From Butyricicoccus_A sp963588905 (GTDB lineage: Bacteria; Bacillota; Clostridia; Oscillospirales; Butyricicoccaceae), in contig CAVAJF010000017.1 in NCBI GenBank assembly GCA_963588905.1, forward strand, positions 1 through 64,000: DNA of 64,000 nucleotides. Direction: 5' to 3'. The notes under the pieces are model-generated. The model did not search any database. It saw only the letters and a list, made by a program, of their open reading frames with translations, and had not been told where the DNA came from. Made by a program: the position numbers and the translations under genes. Within the stretch, counting starts at the first letter, position 1, and each line of letters starts with the position of its first letter. Shown piece after piece: positions 1 to 7,667 of this stretch.

Positions 1-1
1 T

Positions 2-55
2 GAGTCCATGGCTGTTAAGGCTCGCCGCAAGGAAGCTGCAGCTAAGGCTAAGTAA
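2..55 (+). CDS. 3' end of a Lys/Ala-rich basic protein (partial)
   Basis: The window opens inside a gene. The last 17 codons read ESMAVKARRKEAAAKAK and then TAA, and a strong intrinsic terminator follows about 30 bases later. The tail is very basic and alanine-rich, as in some ribosomal or nucleoid proteins, but too little is present to name it. An ATG at position 8 lies in frame, but a 15-residue gene is unlikely, so I read this as a C-terminus. Confidence 0.5.
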   Translation, partial: ESMAVKARRKEAAAKAK

Positions 56-83
56 AAAATACATAGTTTCTCTTCTGGATATA

Positions 84-115
84 GCGCCTTCGCTCTCTCG
101 GGCGAAGGCGCTTTT
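84..115 (+). terminator. intrinsic terminator after the partial basic protein gene
   Basis: A perfect 10-bp stem (84-93 with 102-111, GCGCCTTCGC and its complement) with an 8-base loop is followed by TTTT. It separates the upstream gene from the AraC regulator. Confidence 0.85.
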
Positions 116-142
116 CGGTTAGAGAAGAAAGAGGGAAAATAC

Positions 143-976
143 ATGAAAATCGTTGACAAAGGCGTATTAGATGCTTCATTTATGGACTTTTCCACGCCGT
201 CAGAATTTGCTCGGTCGGCGCTGTATTATTGTCCGCAGTTTGGACACTTTTATTGTGAAAAGGGATATGATATTCAGAGAGAATATCTGGAACTTTACCT
301 GCTCATGTACATTTGCAGCGGAACCATGACGATTGAGGTCAACGGTAAGAGTGTAACGGCGGGCAGCAATCAGATTGTGCTGATTGATTGCTACCAGAAG
401 CATCGGTATTATTGCAATGGAGACACCGAATTTCTGTGGTTCCATTTTAATGGCAACAGCTGTGCACCGTATGTCAAATATTTGATTGATCGAAGCGGCA
501 TGGTGTATTTGGGAGAGGACTTTTTGCGTCTCAAACAGGTTTTTTTGCGCATTATCTCCGAAGCACAGTCCAATGTCGGCAATGAACACCGCATTTCACT
601 GTATGTCAATCAGATTTTATGCCGCATGGCGGACAGCAAACAGCAGGTCAGCGCCATGAATGACTTGCTCCTTCCGGCTTTGGACTATATTCGTGTCGAA
701 TATGCCCATCCCATCAGTCTGGATGATTTGGCAGATTTGTGCAGCATCAGTAAGCCGCACTTGATTCGCTGCTTCAAAAAGTATTTGAATTGTACACCGC
801 ATGAATACTTGCTGTCGTATCGACTCAAACAGTCAAAGCAAATGCTGATCGGTTCACAAAGCTCCATCGAGCAGATTGCAGAGGTATGCGGCTTTAACAG
901 TGCCTCGCATTTTACGCGCGCATTTCGCGGAGCAAACGGCATTACCCCATCGGAATTTCGCAGATTGCAGTTCTAA
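143..976 (+). CDS. AraC-family transcriptional regulator
   Basis: A 277-residue regulator. The N-terminal ~150 residues form a cupin-like effector domain (paired histidine/aromatic strands around residues 90-110, QKHRYY and FLWFHF). The C-terminal ~100 residues hold two helix-turn-helix motifs: ISLDDLADLCSISKPHLIRCFKK, and the typical second helix region SSIEQIAEVCGF...FTRAFR with the closing GITPSEFRR. Members of this family usually sense a small sugar-like ligand and activate nearby genes. The neighbouring downstream genes give no clear substrate. It sits between two transcription units, with its own start preceded by GAGGGAAA. Confidence 0.9.
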   Translation: MKIVDKGVLDASFMDFSTPSEFARSALYYCPQFGHFYCEKGYDIQREYLELYLLMYICSGTMTIEVNGKSVTAGSNQIVLIDCYQKHRYYCNGDTEFLWFHFNGNSCAPYVKYLIDRSGMVYLGEDFLRLKQVFLRIISEAQSNVGNEHRISLYVNQILCRMADSKQQVSAMNDLLLPALDYIRVEYAHPISLDDLADLCSISKPHLIRCFKKYLNCTPHEYLLSYRLKQSKQMLIGSQSSIEQIAEVCGFNSASHFTRAFRGANGITPSEFRRLQF

Positions 977-1042
977 TACGCTTGCTGTCTGGGTGGTTTC
1001 GTGTTACACTGATACCATAAGGCAGGAGAGGAGACGAGACCG

Positions 1043-1600
1043 ATGGAACAGACATTTGAGCAGATGTCTCAGCAGTTTCTTGCTCAGGCAGTACAGCAAT
1101 ACGGAGAACCTTTTGTGATTCAGCGAGAAGTCACTTGCTGCGGGATCACATTTCCGATGACAGCGGGATATGTCAAACGAGATGGACGTCATTTTCTTGG
1201 CATCAAGAGCGATTTATCACAAGATGGTATGTGCGGAGAGACCTGTTATTTTCTGTGCTGTGAGACATTGACGCAGGAATCTTGGAAAACCTTGTGCGAA
1301 ATATTTAGAAAGATACAGGACAGCACGGTTCCGGCAGATGATCCGGCCCATCTGTTTACATTGGTTAGTTTTGTCATCGAAACCAATCACGTTGATGCGG
1401 CGGTAAAGAAAAAAATTCGCCGTCTGCGCGATGAGCGCAATTATTCCGGCAGTCAGGGCGGATGGAGCAGCCTGCGCGTCTGCGTGCGGGAAGAAGCGTC
1501 GGACAGCTACTATTGTAACGGCATGGGAAAGGCAATTATGGAATGCTTGACGCGAGAGGAAATGCCGAAACCAAGAAAAAAGTTTTTGGGTATTTTCTAA
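1043..1600 (+). CDS. uncharacterised protein, 185 aa
   Basis: The product is soluble by appearance, with no signal peptide or membrane segment. It has several cysteines (TCCG, MCGETC, LCCE) spread over the first half and a basic C-terminus ending PKPRKKFLGIF. I do not recognise the family. The start has a good Shine-Dalgarno (AGGAGAGGAGACGAG) a few bases upstream. It is followed after 16 bases by a small membrane-protein gene with its own AGGAGG, so the two are probably co-transcribed. Confidence 0.7.
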   Translation: MEQTFEQMSQQFLAQAVQQYGEPFVIQREVTCCGITFPMTAGYVKRDGRHFLGIKSDLSQDGMCGETCYFLCCETLTQESWKTLCEIFRKIQDSTVPADDPAHLFTLVSFVIETNHVDAAVKKKIRRLRDERNYSGSQGGWSSLRVCVREEASDSYYCNGMGKAIMECLTREEMPKPRKKFLGIF

Positions 1601-1616
1601 CTAGGAGGACAGAAGT

Positions 1617-1868
1617 ATGAAAAAAGGGTATCACAGCACGCAGAGCAAGGCATTCAATACCATTCCACGGTCAGAATATTTGGGGGTTGTTTTAGGCTTT
1701 GCCATCGGTATGTTTTTGACCGGTGCCTTGCATTGGGACAATCGGATTTTAGAATTGGTCGGCGCCATTGCCGGTTTTGTTATCGGCTGGTGGATTGACG
1801 GAAAATATTATGCGGAAAAAGATATTCCGGCAGAACAGCTGGAAGCGGCAGAGGACAAAACGGAATAA
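1617..1868 (+). CDS. small membrane protein, 83 aa
   Basis: Two hydrophobic segments at about residues 22-38 and 44-58 contain glycine-rich stretches (VVLGFAIGMFLTGAL; GAIAGFVIGWWIDG), with a charged C-terminal tail. This is a simple two-span membrane protein of unknown function. It follows the 185-residue unknown gene by 16 bases with a strong ribosome binding site, and a terminator comes directly after it. Confidence 0.7.
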   Translation: MKKGYHSTQSKAFNTIPRSEYLGVVLGFAIGMFLTGALHWDNRILELVGAIAGFVIGWWIDGKYYAEKDIPAEQLEAAEDKTE

Positions 1869-1877
1869 GAAGATTAC

Positions 1878-1906
1878 ATCCGGTTCTCTTGAAACCGGAT
1901 TTTTTC
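1878..1906 (+). terminator. intrinsic terminator
   Basis: The inverted repeat ATCCGGTT / AACCGGAT (1878-1885 with 1893-1900) is followed by TTTTTCTT. It ends the two-gene unit upstream. Confidence 0.8.
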
Positions 1907-1975
1907 TTGTTGTTTCTATGCGAGTACGGTATAATAAAAAGAGATTGTACACCCTACTGGAATAGGAGAACGACT

Positions 1976-2518
1976 ATGAGACTGAAAAAGGAAACCACGA
2001 TGGTTCTCGCCGTGGACTATCAGGAAAAACTGATGCCGGCGATGCACAACAAGGATGCCTTTATCCCGCGCACCTGCCTGCTGCTCAAGGGCTTGAAGGC
2101 GCTGGATATTCCGATGATTGCATCGGAGCAGTATCCAAAGGGTCTTGGCTCGACGGTACCGGAAATTAAGGAAGTTATGGGCACTGTGCCGTATCTGCCA
2201 AAGACGACATTCAGCTGTATGGATGATGCGGGTCTGCGCACGGCTGTGGAAGCTACTGCGTGTGATACCGTCCTGCTGTGCGGCGCAGAACTGCATATCT
2301 GCGTGCTGCAAACCGCTATGGACTTGATTGAAATGGGCAAGAAGGTTGTTCTGGTCGAGGACTGTGTTGGATCTCGGACGGCGCATGATATGGAAATCGG
2401 TTTGATTCGTGCCCAGCAAGAAGGCGTTCTGCTGACCACAGCCGAGGCGGTTTTGTTTGAATTGTTAAAGAATGCCTCCGGCCCGGTATTCAAAACGATT
2501 TCTAAGCTGGTTAAGTGA
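1976..2518 (+). CDS. isochorismatase-fold (YcaC-like) cysteine hydrolase
   Basis: A 180-residue Rossmann-like hydrolase. The early strand-end VLAVDYQEKLMPAM supplies the family aspartate. The later segment LLCGAELHICVLQTAMDL carries the nucleophilic cysteine in the family position (G-x-E-x-H-x-C-V). A lysine at KTTFS before the middle fits the Asp-Lys-Cys triad. Relatives hydrolyse amides such as nicotinamide or unknown small molecules, so the substrate cannot be read from sequence. ATG 1976 is chosen over an upstream in-frame start at 1889 because GGAGAA lies 6-11 bases before it and a terminator lies between the two. Confidence 0.88.
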   Translation: MRLKKETTMVLAVDYQEKLMPAMHNKDAFIPRTCLLLKGLKALDIPMIASEQYPKGLGSTVPEIKEVMGTVPYLPKTTFSCMDDAGLRTAVEATACDTVLLCGAELHICVLQTAMDLIEMGKKVVLVEDCVGSRTAHDMEIGLIRAQQEGVLLTTAEAVLFELLKNASGPVFKTISKLVK

Positions 2519-2634
2519 TTCCGTTCGTAAACAGAAATTTAACATACAATCTGTCCGTGTAAATTCTACTCAAATTTGTAACATCATGACAGCAAGAACA
2601 AGCAAAATTCCCGTAAAATCTGGCAGAAAACACA

Positions 2635-2663
2635 TATACAAGCCAGACGAATGATGTTATAAT
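2635..2663 (+). promoter_or_regulatory. sigma-A-type promoter of the small XRE gene
   Basis: TATACA at 2635-2640, a 17-base spacer and TATAAT at 2658-2663, about 70 bases upstream of the 67-residue helix-turn-helix gene. Confidence 0.6.
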
Positions 2664-2732
2664 GAACATCGTTAAGAAACAGATACTCTGATTTCTAAAG
2701 AGTTTTTTATATTTCATTTGAGGTGAATTACT

Positions 2733-2936
2733 ATGCGTGACTGGTTAGTTGAACTTAGAAAAAGCAAGGGCCTGACTCAGGAAGTAACGGCTCAGAAGGC
2801 ACATATTGCTCGTAGCTATTATACCCGCATTGAGCTGGGCGACTATCGCCTGCCGGTTGGCACAGCAATGCGCATTGCTGAAGCACTGGATTTTGACTGG
2901 GTTCGCTTCTACGAGACACCGGCTGACTCTAAGTAA
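2733..2936 (+). CDS. small XRE-type helix-turn-helix protein, 67 aa
   Basis: The whole protein is one lambda-repressor-like domain: LRKSKGLTQEVTAQKAHIARSYYTRIELG gives helices 1-4, and AMRIAEALDFDW gives helix 5. There is no effector or oligomerisation domain. It has its own promoter and is closed by a strong terminator, so it is monocistronic. Such minimal Cro/CI proteins act as DNA-binding regulators; the target is unknown. Confidence 0.85.
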   Translation: MRDWLVELRKSKGLTQEVTAQKAHIARSYYTRIELGDYRLPVGTAMRIAEALDFDWVRFYETPADSK

Positions 2937-2956
2937 TTGATTTAAATCTGAAAGCG

Positions 2957-2990
2957 ATACCGGAACGGCTTGCCGTTCCGGTATTTTTTA
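2957..2990 (+). terminator. intrinsic terminator
   Basis: A perfect 12-bp stem (ATACCGGAACGG / CCGTTCCGGTAT, 2957-2968 with 2973-2984) with a 4-base loop and a T-run. Confidence 0.9.
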
Positions 2991-3049
2991 TGTATATATG
3001 TGAATGTCTTTGAGCAAAAACAAAGAAAAATGCGACGGAAAAGAGGAAA

Positions 3050-4252
3050 ATGTTGAAATACCTTGTTGTTCTGGGAGACGGCATGGCGGATGAGCCGATC
3101 CATGAATGGAATGGTGCAACGCCGCTGGAACATGCACATACGCCGGTGCTGGATGCGCTGGCACAGCAAGCGGAAATCGGGACGGTGCGAACGGTACCGG
3201 ATGGGGTACCGGTTGGCAGTGATACCGCCAATCTTTCCCTTTTAGGGTATCCGCCCGAACGCTATTATACCGGGCGAGCCGCGCTGGAAGCGTTGGGACT
3301 TGGCGTTTGTATGGATAAAAATGACATTTTGCTGCGTGTGAACTTCGTTACGCTGCAAGAAAATAACAGTTCTTTTTTTTGCCGCGTTCTTCTCGATCAC
3401 AGTGCAGACGAGATTTCAACGGATGAGGCAGCAATTTTGATGGATGTTGTCCGGCGTGAATTTCAAAATTCTGCATTTACGTTTTATACAGGAACAAGCT
3501 ATCGGCATCTGCTGTGCTGGCATCATGGAGAACGGGTGCAGCTTGCCCAGCCGCATGACCATCTGGGAGAAGCCATTGGCGCATATCTGCCGAAACAGCC
3601 GGTTTTGCGCGAGCTGATGTACAGGAGCTATGCCCTGCTCAATCAACATCCCGTCAATCAGGCGCGGCAGGCATGCGGACTGCACAAAGCAAACGCCTTG
3701 TGGGTTTGGGGAGCGGGTACGCCTGCGCAGCTGCCATCTTTCAGAGAACGAACCGGAAAACGCGGTGTGATGATTTCTGCCACAGATTTGCTGTGCGGCA
3801 TCGCAGTGGGAATTGGGCTGAATTATGTGCCGGTATCCGGTGCAGACGGCACGCTGCACACCAATTTCACGGGCAAGGCACTGGCGGCGGTACGAGCACT
3901 GCAAGAAGGTGCGGATTTTGCGTTTATCCACATAGAAGCACCGGACGAGATGGGACATCGCGGCGATGCACAGCGTAAAATGCAGGCCATCAGTCTCATT
4001 GACCGACAAGTGATCGGCACAGCGGTGCGGGAGCTGCGGGCGGCAGGAGAGGCATTTCGGCTGTTGGTCTTGCCGGATCATGCCACACCGGTACGGTGCC
4101 GGACACACACGAATACACCCGTACCATATTTATTGTATGACAGCACACAGCCAGCATTTCACCCGCACCAGCGGTATCATGAGAGAAGTGCCCAAACCGG
4201 CAGATTTTTTTCCACCGGTAGCGAGCTGCTGACGCACTTTTTACAGATATGA
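3050..4252 (+). CDS. apgM: 2,3-bisphosphoglycerate-independent phosphoglycerate mutase, archaeal (ApgM) type
   Basis: A 400-residue alkaline-phosphatase-superfamily enzyme that interconverts 3- and 2-phosphoglycerate in glycolysis. The N-terminus LVVLGDGMADEP carries the metal-binding Asp. VPVGSDTANLSLLGYPP carries the catalytic serine segment typical of ApgM. The C-terminal metal sites are HIEAPDEMGHRGD and LVLPDHATPV. Length agrees with ApgM (~400) rather than the ~510-residue GpmI. It stands alone between an XRE gene and a convergent TagD-like gene, sharing a bidirectional terminator with the latter. In some relatives ApgM-like proteins are linked to phosphonate or homoserine metabolism, but nothing here suggests that. 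Confidence 0.92.
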   Translation: MLKYLVVLGDGMADEPIHEWNGATPLEHAHTPVLDALAQQAEIGTVRTVPDGVPVGSDTANLSLLGYPPERYYTGRAALEALGLGVCMDKNDILLRVNFVTLQENNSSFFCRVLLDHSADEISTDEAAILMDVVRREFQNSAFTFYTGTSYRHLLCWHHGERVQLAQPHDHLGEAIGAYLPKQPVLRELMYRSYALLNQHPVNQARQACGLHKANALWVWGAGTPAQLPSFRERTGKRGVMISATDLLCGIAVGIGLNYVPVSGADGTLHTNFTGKALAAVRALQEGADFAFIHIEAPDEMGHRGDAQRKMQAISLIDRQVIGTAVRELRAAGEAFRLLVLPDHATPVRCRTHTNTPVPYLLYDSTQPAFHPHQRYHERSAQTGRFFSTGSELLTHFLQI

Positions 4253-4281
4253 AAAAAGCGAGCTGATACGCTCGCTTTTTA
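4252..4281. terminator. bidirectional terminator between apgM and the TagD-like gene
   Basis: AGCGAG...CTCGCT stem flanked by an A-run on the left and a T-run on the right, so it can serve both convergent genes. Confidence 0.85.
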
Positions 4282-4284
4282 TCG

Positions 4285-4680
4285 TTACTTCTTATTGAGT
4301 TCGGTTTTGATTTTTGTGCTGGAGATTTCCGGCGTTCTCGGCAGATAGACGACTTCACAGCCTTCCTCTTCGAGAAAATCAAATTTTCCCTTCCAGTCAT
4401 CGCCAATGACAAAGGTATCAACATGATATTCATGAACGTCAGATCGCTTCTGATCCCAGTTTTCTTCCGGAATGACCAGATCGACATAGCGAATGGCTTC
4501 TACCAACTGCTTGCGTTCTTCATACGAGAAATAGCATTTTTTGCCTTTTTCATTCCAGTTAAATTCATCCGTGGATACTGCCACAATCAGATAATCGCCC
4601 AGCGCCTTGGCACGGCGGAGCAGATTGATATGTCCGTAGTGGAGCAGATCGAAGGTTCCGTAGGTAATCACACGCTTCAT
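4285..4680 (-). CDS. tagD: glycerol-3-phosphate cytidylyltransferase-like nucleotidyltransferase
   Basis: A 131-residue small cytidylyltransferase. It has the nucleotide-binding signature YGTFDLLHYGHINLL (HxGH, residues 14-20) and the distal ISSTKIKTEL motif corresponding to the family's ISTT/RTxGISST region. In Gram-positives TagD makes CDP-glycerol for teichoic acid; the same fold also makes other CDP-polyols. No other teichoic-acid gene is nearby, so the substrate assignment rests on similarity alone. The FVIGDDW segment is also typical of TagD. Confidence 0.85.
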   Translation of the reverse strand: MKRVITYGTFDLLHYGHINLLRRAKALGDYLIVAVSTDEFNWNEKGKKCYFSYEERKQLVEAIRYVDLVIPEENWDQKRSDVHEYHVDTFVIGDDWKGKFDFLEEEGCEVVYLPRTPEISSTKIKTELNKK

Positions 4681-4866
4681 AATAATAGTCCGTTTTCCTT
4701 TCTCTGCTGTTCATCTTTGCCTATTATAGCACACTCAATAGACGGAAAACAATAGAAGAATATAAAAAGGAAGACGCAGATTTCACAGAAACTGTTGCGC
4801 GCGTGCGAAATTGCACGTATAATAGAAAAAGATAGGGAAAACAGACAAAACTAGGAGGAATGCATC

Positions 4867-5235
4867 ATGCAGTTTCGCTTTGCACATAATAATTTTAATG
4901 TAAAAAATCTGGAAGAATCGCTGGCGTTTTATGATAAGGCGCTGGGTTTAAAGGAAACCGGACGCATCGCGCCGGAGAGTGGCGACTTCATCATTGTATA
5001 TTTGGGCGATGGTGTGACACCGCATCGGTTAGAGCTGACATGGATCAAAGAGCATCCGCAGGCATATAATCTCGGTGAGAATGAATTTCATCTCGCATTA
5101 GAAGTAGACGATTTCGAGGCGGCACATGCCAAGCATCAGGAAATGGGATGTATTTGCTTTGAAAATCCGGCAATGGGCATCTATTTTATCAATGATCCGG
5201 ACAATTACTGGATCGAAATTGTTCCGGCAAAGTAA
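4867..5235 (+). CDS. gloA: glyoxalase I-like (lactoylglutathione lyase family) protein
   Basis: A 122-residue vicinal-oxygen-chelate protein with two beta-alpha-beta-beta-beta modules. Candidate metal ligands sit in the usual places: His in RFAHNNFNVKN near the start, Glu in RLELTW, His in EFHLALEVDD and Glu in YWIEIVP at the end. The family isomerises the methylglyoxal-thiol adduct. A strong AGGAGG lies 6 bases before the ATG. It is followed 15 bases later by the DegV-like gene, also with a good ribosome binding site, so the two may form an operon with the HAD phosphatase. Confidence 0.88.
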   Translation: MQFRFAHNNFNVKNLEESLAFYDKALGLKETGRIAPESGDFIIVYLGDGVTPHRLELTWIKEHPQAYNLGENEFHLALEVDDFEAAHAKHQEMGCICFENPAMGIYFINDPDNYWIEIVPAK

Positions 5236-5250
5236 ATCGGAGGAAAGCAC

Positions 5251-6123
5251 ATGGGATATGTCATTGTTACAGATTCCGTTTTAGACATTGAGGAACGTTT
5301 TTTACACCAGAATGGGATTTGCACTGTCCCGTTGAGCTTTACCATAGATGGATATGACACCGTAGAAGATGACTTCGGAAAGAACGTTTCGTTCTCGGAT
5401 TTTTATCAGCGATTGCGCGAGGGAGCCGCTGTGACAACAGCACAGGCACCGCTGTCTGCATTTACCAGTGTGTTTGAAGGCATTTTGAAGTCCAGACGGG
5501 ATGTTGTGTATCTTGGCTTTTCGTCGGCACTCAGCGGCAATTATCAGACCGGCTGTATGGCGAAAAAAGAGCTGGAAGGAAAATACGGCAACGAGATCTA
5601 CTGTGTGGACACGCTGGCAGCGGCGGGAGGTCAAACCCTGCTGATTCGAGAAGCTGCCAAGCGCAAATCGGAAGGCTATACCGCAGAACAGTTGGTAGAA
5701 TGGGCACAGGAATTCCGCAAGCATATTGTGCATTGGTTTACCGTAGAAGATCTGATGTATCTGCATCGCGGCGGCCGCGTGCCAAAGAGCTCTGCGGTCA
5801 TGGGAACCTTGCTTTCTGTCAAGCCGGTCATGTATGTGTCAGACGAGGGAAAGCTGCTCGTGTGGAAAAAGGCACGCGGCAGAAAACGGGCACTGGAGAT
5901 GCTGGCAAAGCAGCTAAATAAGCACATCCAAGAGGTCGGAAAGTATCCTGTGACCATCAGCCATGGTGACTGCCAGGAGGATGCGGAGTATCTCAAGGAA
6001 TATATTCTTTCACACACGGCAGTCGAACAGGTGGAAATTCATATGCTGGATACAGTCATCGGTGCTCATGCCGGACCAGGGACGGTCGCTGTGTTCTGTT
6101 ATGGAGACAAGCGGGGAGAATGA
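5251..6123 (+). CDS. DegV/FakB-family fatty-acid-binding protein
   Basis: A 290-residue DegV protein. Family marks are VTDSVLDI near the N-terminus, TTAQAPLSAF (the T-x-Q-x-P lipid-contact loop), FSSALSGNYQ (carboxylate-contact serines), LHRGGRVPKS and the closing IGAHAGPGTVAVF. DegV/FakB proteins hold a fatty acid while the kinase FakA phosphorylates it to acyl-phosphate for phospholipid synthesis. A FakA-middle-domain-like protein and a PlsC acyltransferase are encoded at 54-55 kb, but no full FakA is in the window. It is the middle gene of an apparent glyoxalase-DegV-HAD operon. Confidence 0.9.
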   Translation: MGYVIVTDSVLDIEERFLHQNGICTVPLSFTIDGYDTVEDDFGKNVSFSDFYQRLREGAAVTTAQAPLSAFTSVFEGILKSRRDVVYLGFSSALSGNYQTGCMAKKELEGKYGNEIYCVDTLAAAGGQTLLIREAAKRKSEGYTAEQLVEWAQEFRKHIVHWFTVEDLMYLHRGGRVPKSSAVMGTLLSVKPVMYVSDEGKLLVWKKARGRKRALEMLAKQLNKHIQEVGKYPVTISHGDCQEDAEYLKEYILSHTAVEQVEIHMLDTVIGAHAGPGTVAVFCYGDKRGE

Positions 6124-6130
6124 AACAGCA

Positions 6131-6718
6131 ATGAACGTATACGATTTTGACCAGACCATTTATCACGGTGACAGCACGGTGGATTTTTATTTCTATTGTG
6201 TCAAGCACAGACCGCTGATGATATACAGCTGGCCGGGCACAGCGGTTGCCTTTGCTCTGTATCAGGCAAAAATCATCAATAAAACGCAGTTTAAACGGCA
6301 GATGTATCAGTTTTTGCGTGCTGTCGGCAATACCGAGAAGCTCGTCGAAGCATTTTGGGACAGCCATATCAAGAATATCAAGTCTTGGTACACGCAGGAT
6401 ACGCAGAGGGAAGATGATGTGATTATTTCTGCCTCGCCGGAATTTTTGCTGCGTCCCGCCTGCAAGCGGCTGGGCATTCAGCATTTGATGGCATCGCGCG
6501 TGGATCCGCACACGGGTGCGTATACCGGCATCAACTGCTGGGGAGAGGAAAAAGTCCGCCGATTCCGTGAGAAATTCGGAGACGCGCAGATTGAGACCTT
6601 TTATTCCGATTCTCTGTCGGATTCTCCGCTCGCCTATATCTCGCAAAAAGCGTGGATTGTCCGCGGGGATGAGCTGATTGCCTGGGATGAATGGGAACGC
6701 AAAAAGAAGAAAAAATAA
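6131..6718 (+). CDS. HAD-superfamily (subfamily IB-like) phosphatase
   Basis: The start at 6131 gives MNVYDFDQTIYHGDST, placing the DFDQT motif I at residues 5-9 as expected for HAD hydrolases. IISASPEFLL is motif II, and YSDSLSDSPL (S-D-S-L-x-D) is motif IV. At 195 residues it matches the IB group (PSP/HAD-IB). The gene starts 7 bases after the DegV stop. Its substrate is unknown; the group dephosphorylates small phospho-compounds. A Lys-rich tail (RKKKKK) closes the protein. Confidence 0.85.
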   Translation: MNVYDFDQTIYHGDSTVDFYFYCVKHRPLMIYSWPGTAVAFALYQAKIINKTQFKRQMYQFLRAVGNTEKLVEAFWDSHIKNIKSWYTQDTQREDDVIISASPEFLLRPACKRLGIQHLMASRVDPHTGAYTGINCWGEEKVRRFREKFGDAQIETFYSDSLSDSPLAYISQKAWIVRGDELIAWDEWERKKKKK

Positions 6719-6728
6719 GCAAATGCAA

Positions 6729-6764
6729 ACCATGCTCTCTGTTTGATACAGAGAGCATGGTTTC
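6729..6764 (+). terminator. intrinsic terminator
   Basis: A perfect 13-bp stem (6729-6741 with 6749-6761) and a short T-run after the HAD gene. Confidence 0.8.
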
Positions 6765-6786
6765 TGGATAAATTTGTTATCACGGG

Positions 6787-6815
6787 TTGACAATGCGGAT
6801 AAAATCTGGTATTCT
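6787..6815 (+). promoter_or_regulatory. strong sigma-A promoter of the DUF3793 gene
   Basis: Consensus TTGACA at 6787-6792, 17-base spacer and TATTCT at 6810-6815. The short palindrome TTAGCA-AG-TGCTAA (6825-6838) lies at the expected transcription start and could be an operator. Confidence 0.75.
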
Positions 6816-6845
6816 GAACAAGGATTAGCAAGTGCTAATAAAATG

Positions 6846-6872
6846 GGCTGGACGATACCAGCCAATCTTTTT
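6846..6872 (+). promoter_or_regulatory. terminator-like hairpin in the leader of the DUF3793 gene
   Basis: GGCTGG (6846-6851) pairs with CCAGCC (6858-6863), followed by AATCTTTTT. It lies about 80 bases before the gene start, inside the transcribed leader, so it may act as a weak attenuator. The stem is only 6 bp. Confidence 0.4.
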
Positions 6873-6944
6873 GGTTTGTGGTTAGCGATGACTAATACAT
6901 GTTCCGCCACATACGCGGGAATACTGGACAGGGAGTGAATGACA

Positions 6945-7508
6945 ATGAGACAGAAATTTGAGCAGCAGCTGGTGGATTTGTGTGCGCCGACGCTTGCCGG
7001 ACTGAAGCCTGCCAATTTGTTCCGTTGCCCGGAATCACCGGAATTATTTCAATCCATTTGCGAGTGGAATGAAAAATTGAAGTCATTTGGCCTGCGTATC
7101 CGCGTGATGAAATGGTGCCACAAGACAAAGAGCTGTTTGATTTATGTGTGCCGATGGGACTGGATCTGCCGCGAAATCCAGCGGAAGGATGTCCGCGTCT
7201 TTTTACAGCAATGCGGCTATGATCTGTCGGGAGATATGGAATCAGTTATTTGTCAATTGGCACGGAGATTGTGCTTGAGAGCGGACTTTCCGCATGAAAT
7301 CGGTATTTTTCTCGGCTATCCGCTGCGTGATGTCGTGGGATTTATCTGCAACAAAGGACAGAATTATTCCTGCAGCGGATGCTGGAAAAGTTATGGAGAT
7401 GCCAAAGAGGCGCAACAGACCTTTGATTCCTATAAAAAATGCACCGCGTGCTATCAGCACATGTATGAGAAGGGCGTGCCGCTGATTCGGCTGATTGCTG
7501 CGGCATGA
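6945..7508 (+). CDS. DUF3793 family protein
   Basis: A 187-residue soluble protein. The C-terminal half has the recognisable DUF3793 pattern HEIGIFLGYPLRDVVGFI, then a cysteine pair in YSCSGCWKSYGD and YKKCTACYQH. Its function is not known. DUF3793 genes in Clostridia often lie near iron or flavodoxin genes (established association), but no such neighbour is present here. ATG 6945 is preferred over 6939 because GGGAG at 6931-6935 is spaced 9 bases from it but only 3 from the earlier ATG. Confidence 0.85.
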   Translation: MRQKFEQQLVDLCAPTLAGLKPANLFRCPESPELFQSICEWNEKLKSFGLRIRVMKWCHKTKSCLIYVCRWDWICREIQRKDVRVFLQQCGYDLSGDMESVICQLARRLCLRADFPHEIGIFLGYPLRDVVGFICNKGQNYSCSGCWKSYGDAKEAQQTFDSYKKCTACYQHMYEKGVPLIRLIAAA

Positions 7509-7522
7509 GAGTTGTGTATTTG

Positions 7523-7554
7523 AATCCTCCGCCATGACGGCGGAGGATTTTTTT
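7523..7554 (+). terminator. intrinsic terminator
   Basis: ATCCTCCGCC / GGCGGAGGAT stem (7524-7533 with 7539-7548) followed by TTTTTT. Confidence 0.9.
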
Positions 7555-7667
7555 GTGTGGAGAAAAAGTTACAAAGTGTTTACAAGAATGGGAAAGTATG
7601 ATACGATGAGACCGTTTGGGAAAACGAATGGACATGCGATTTGTCAGAACATGGAGAGGAGATAAAC

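Noticed and set aside
6825..6838. TTAGCA-AG-TGCTAA as a CIRCE operator
   Set aside because: It lacks the nine-base spacer and the CTC/GAG halves; only a short palindrome near the promoter start.
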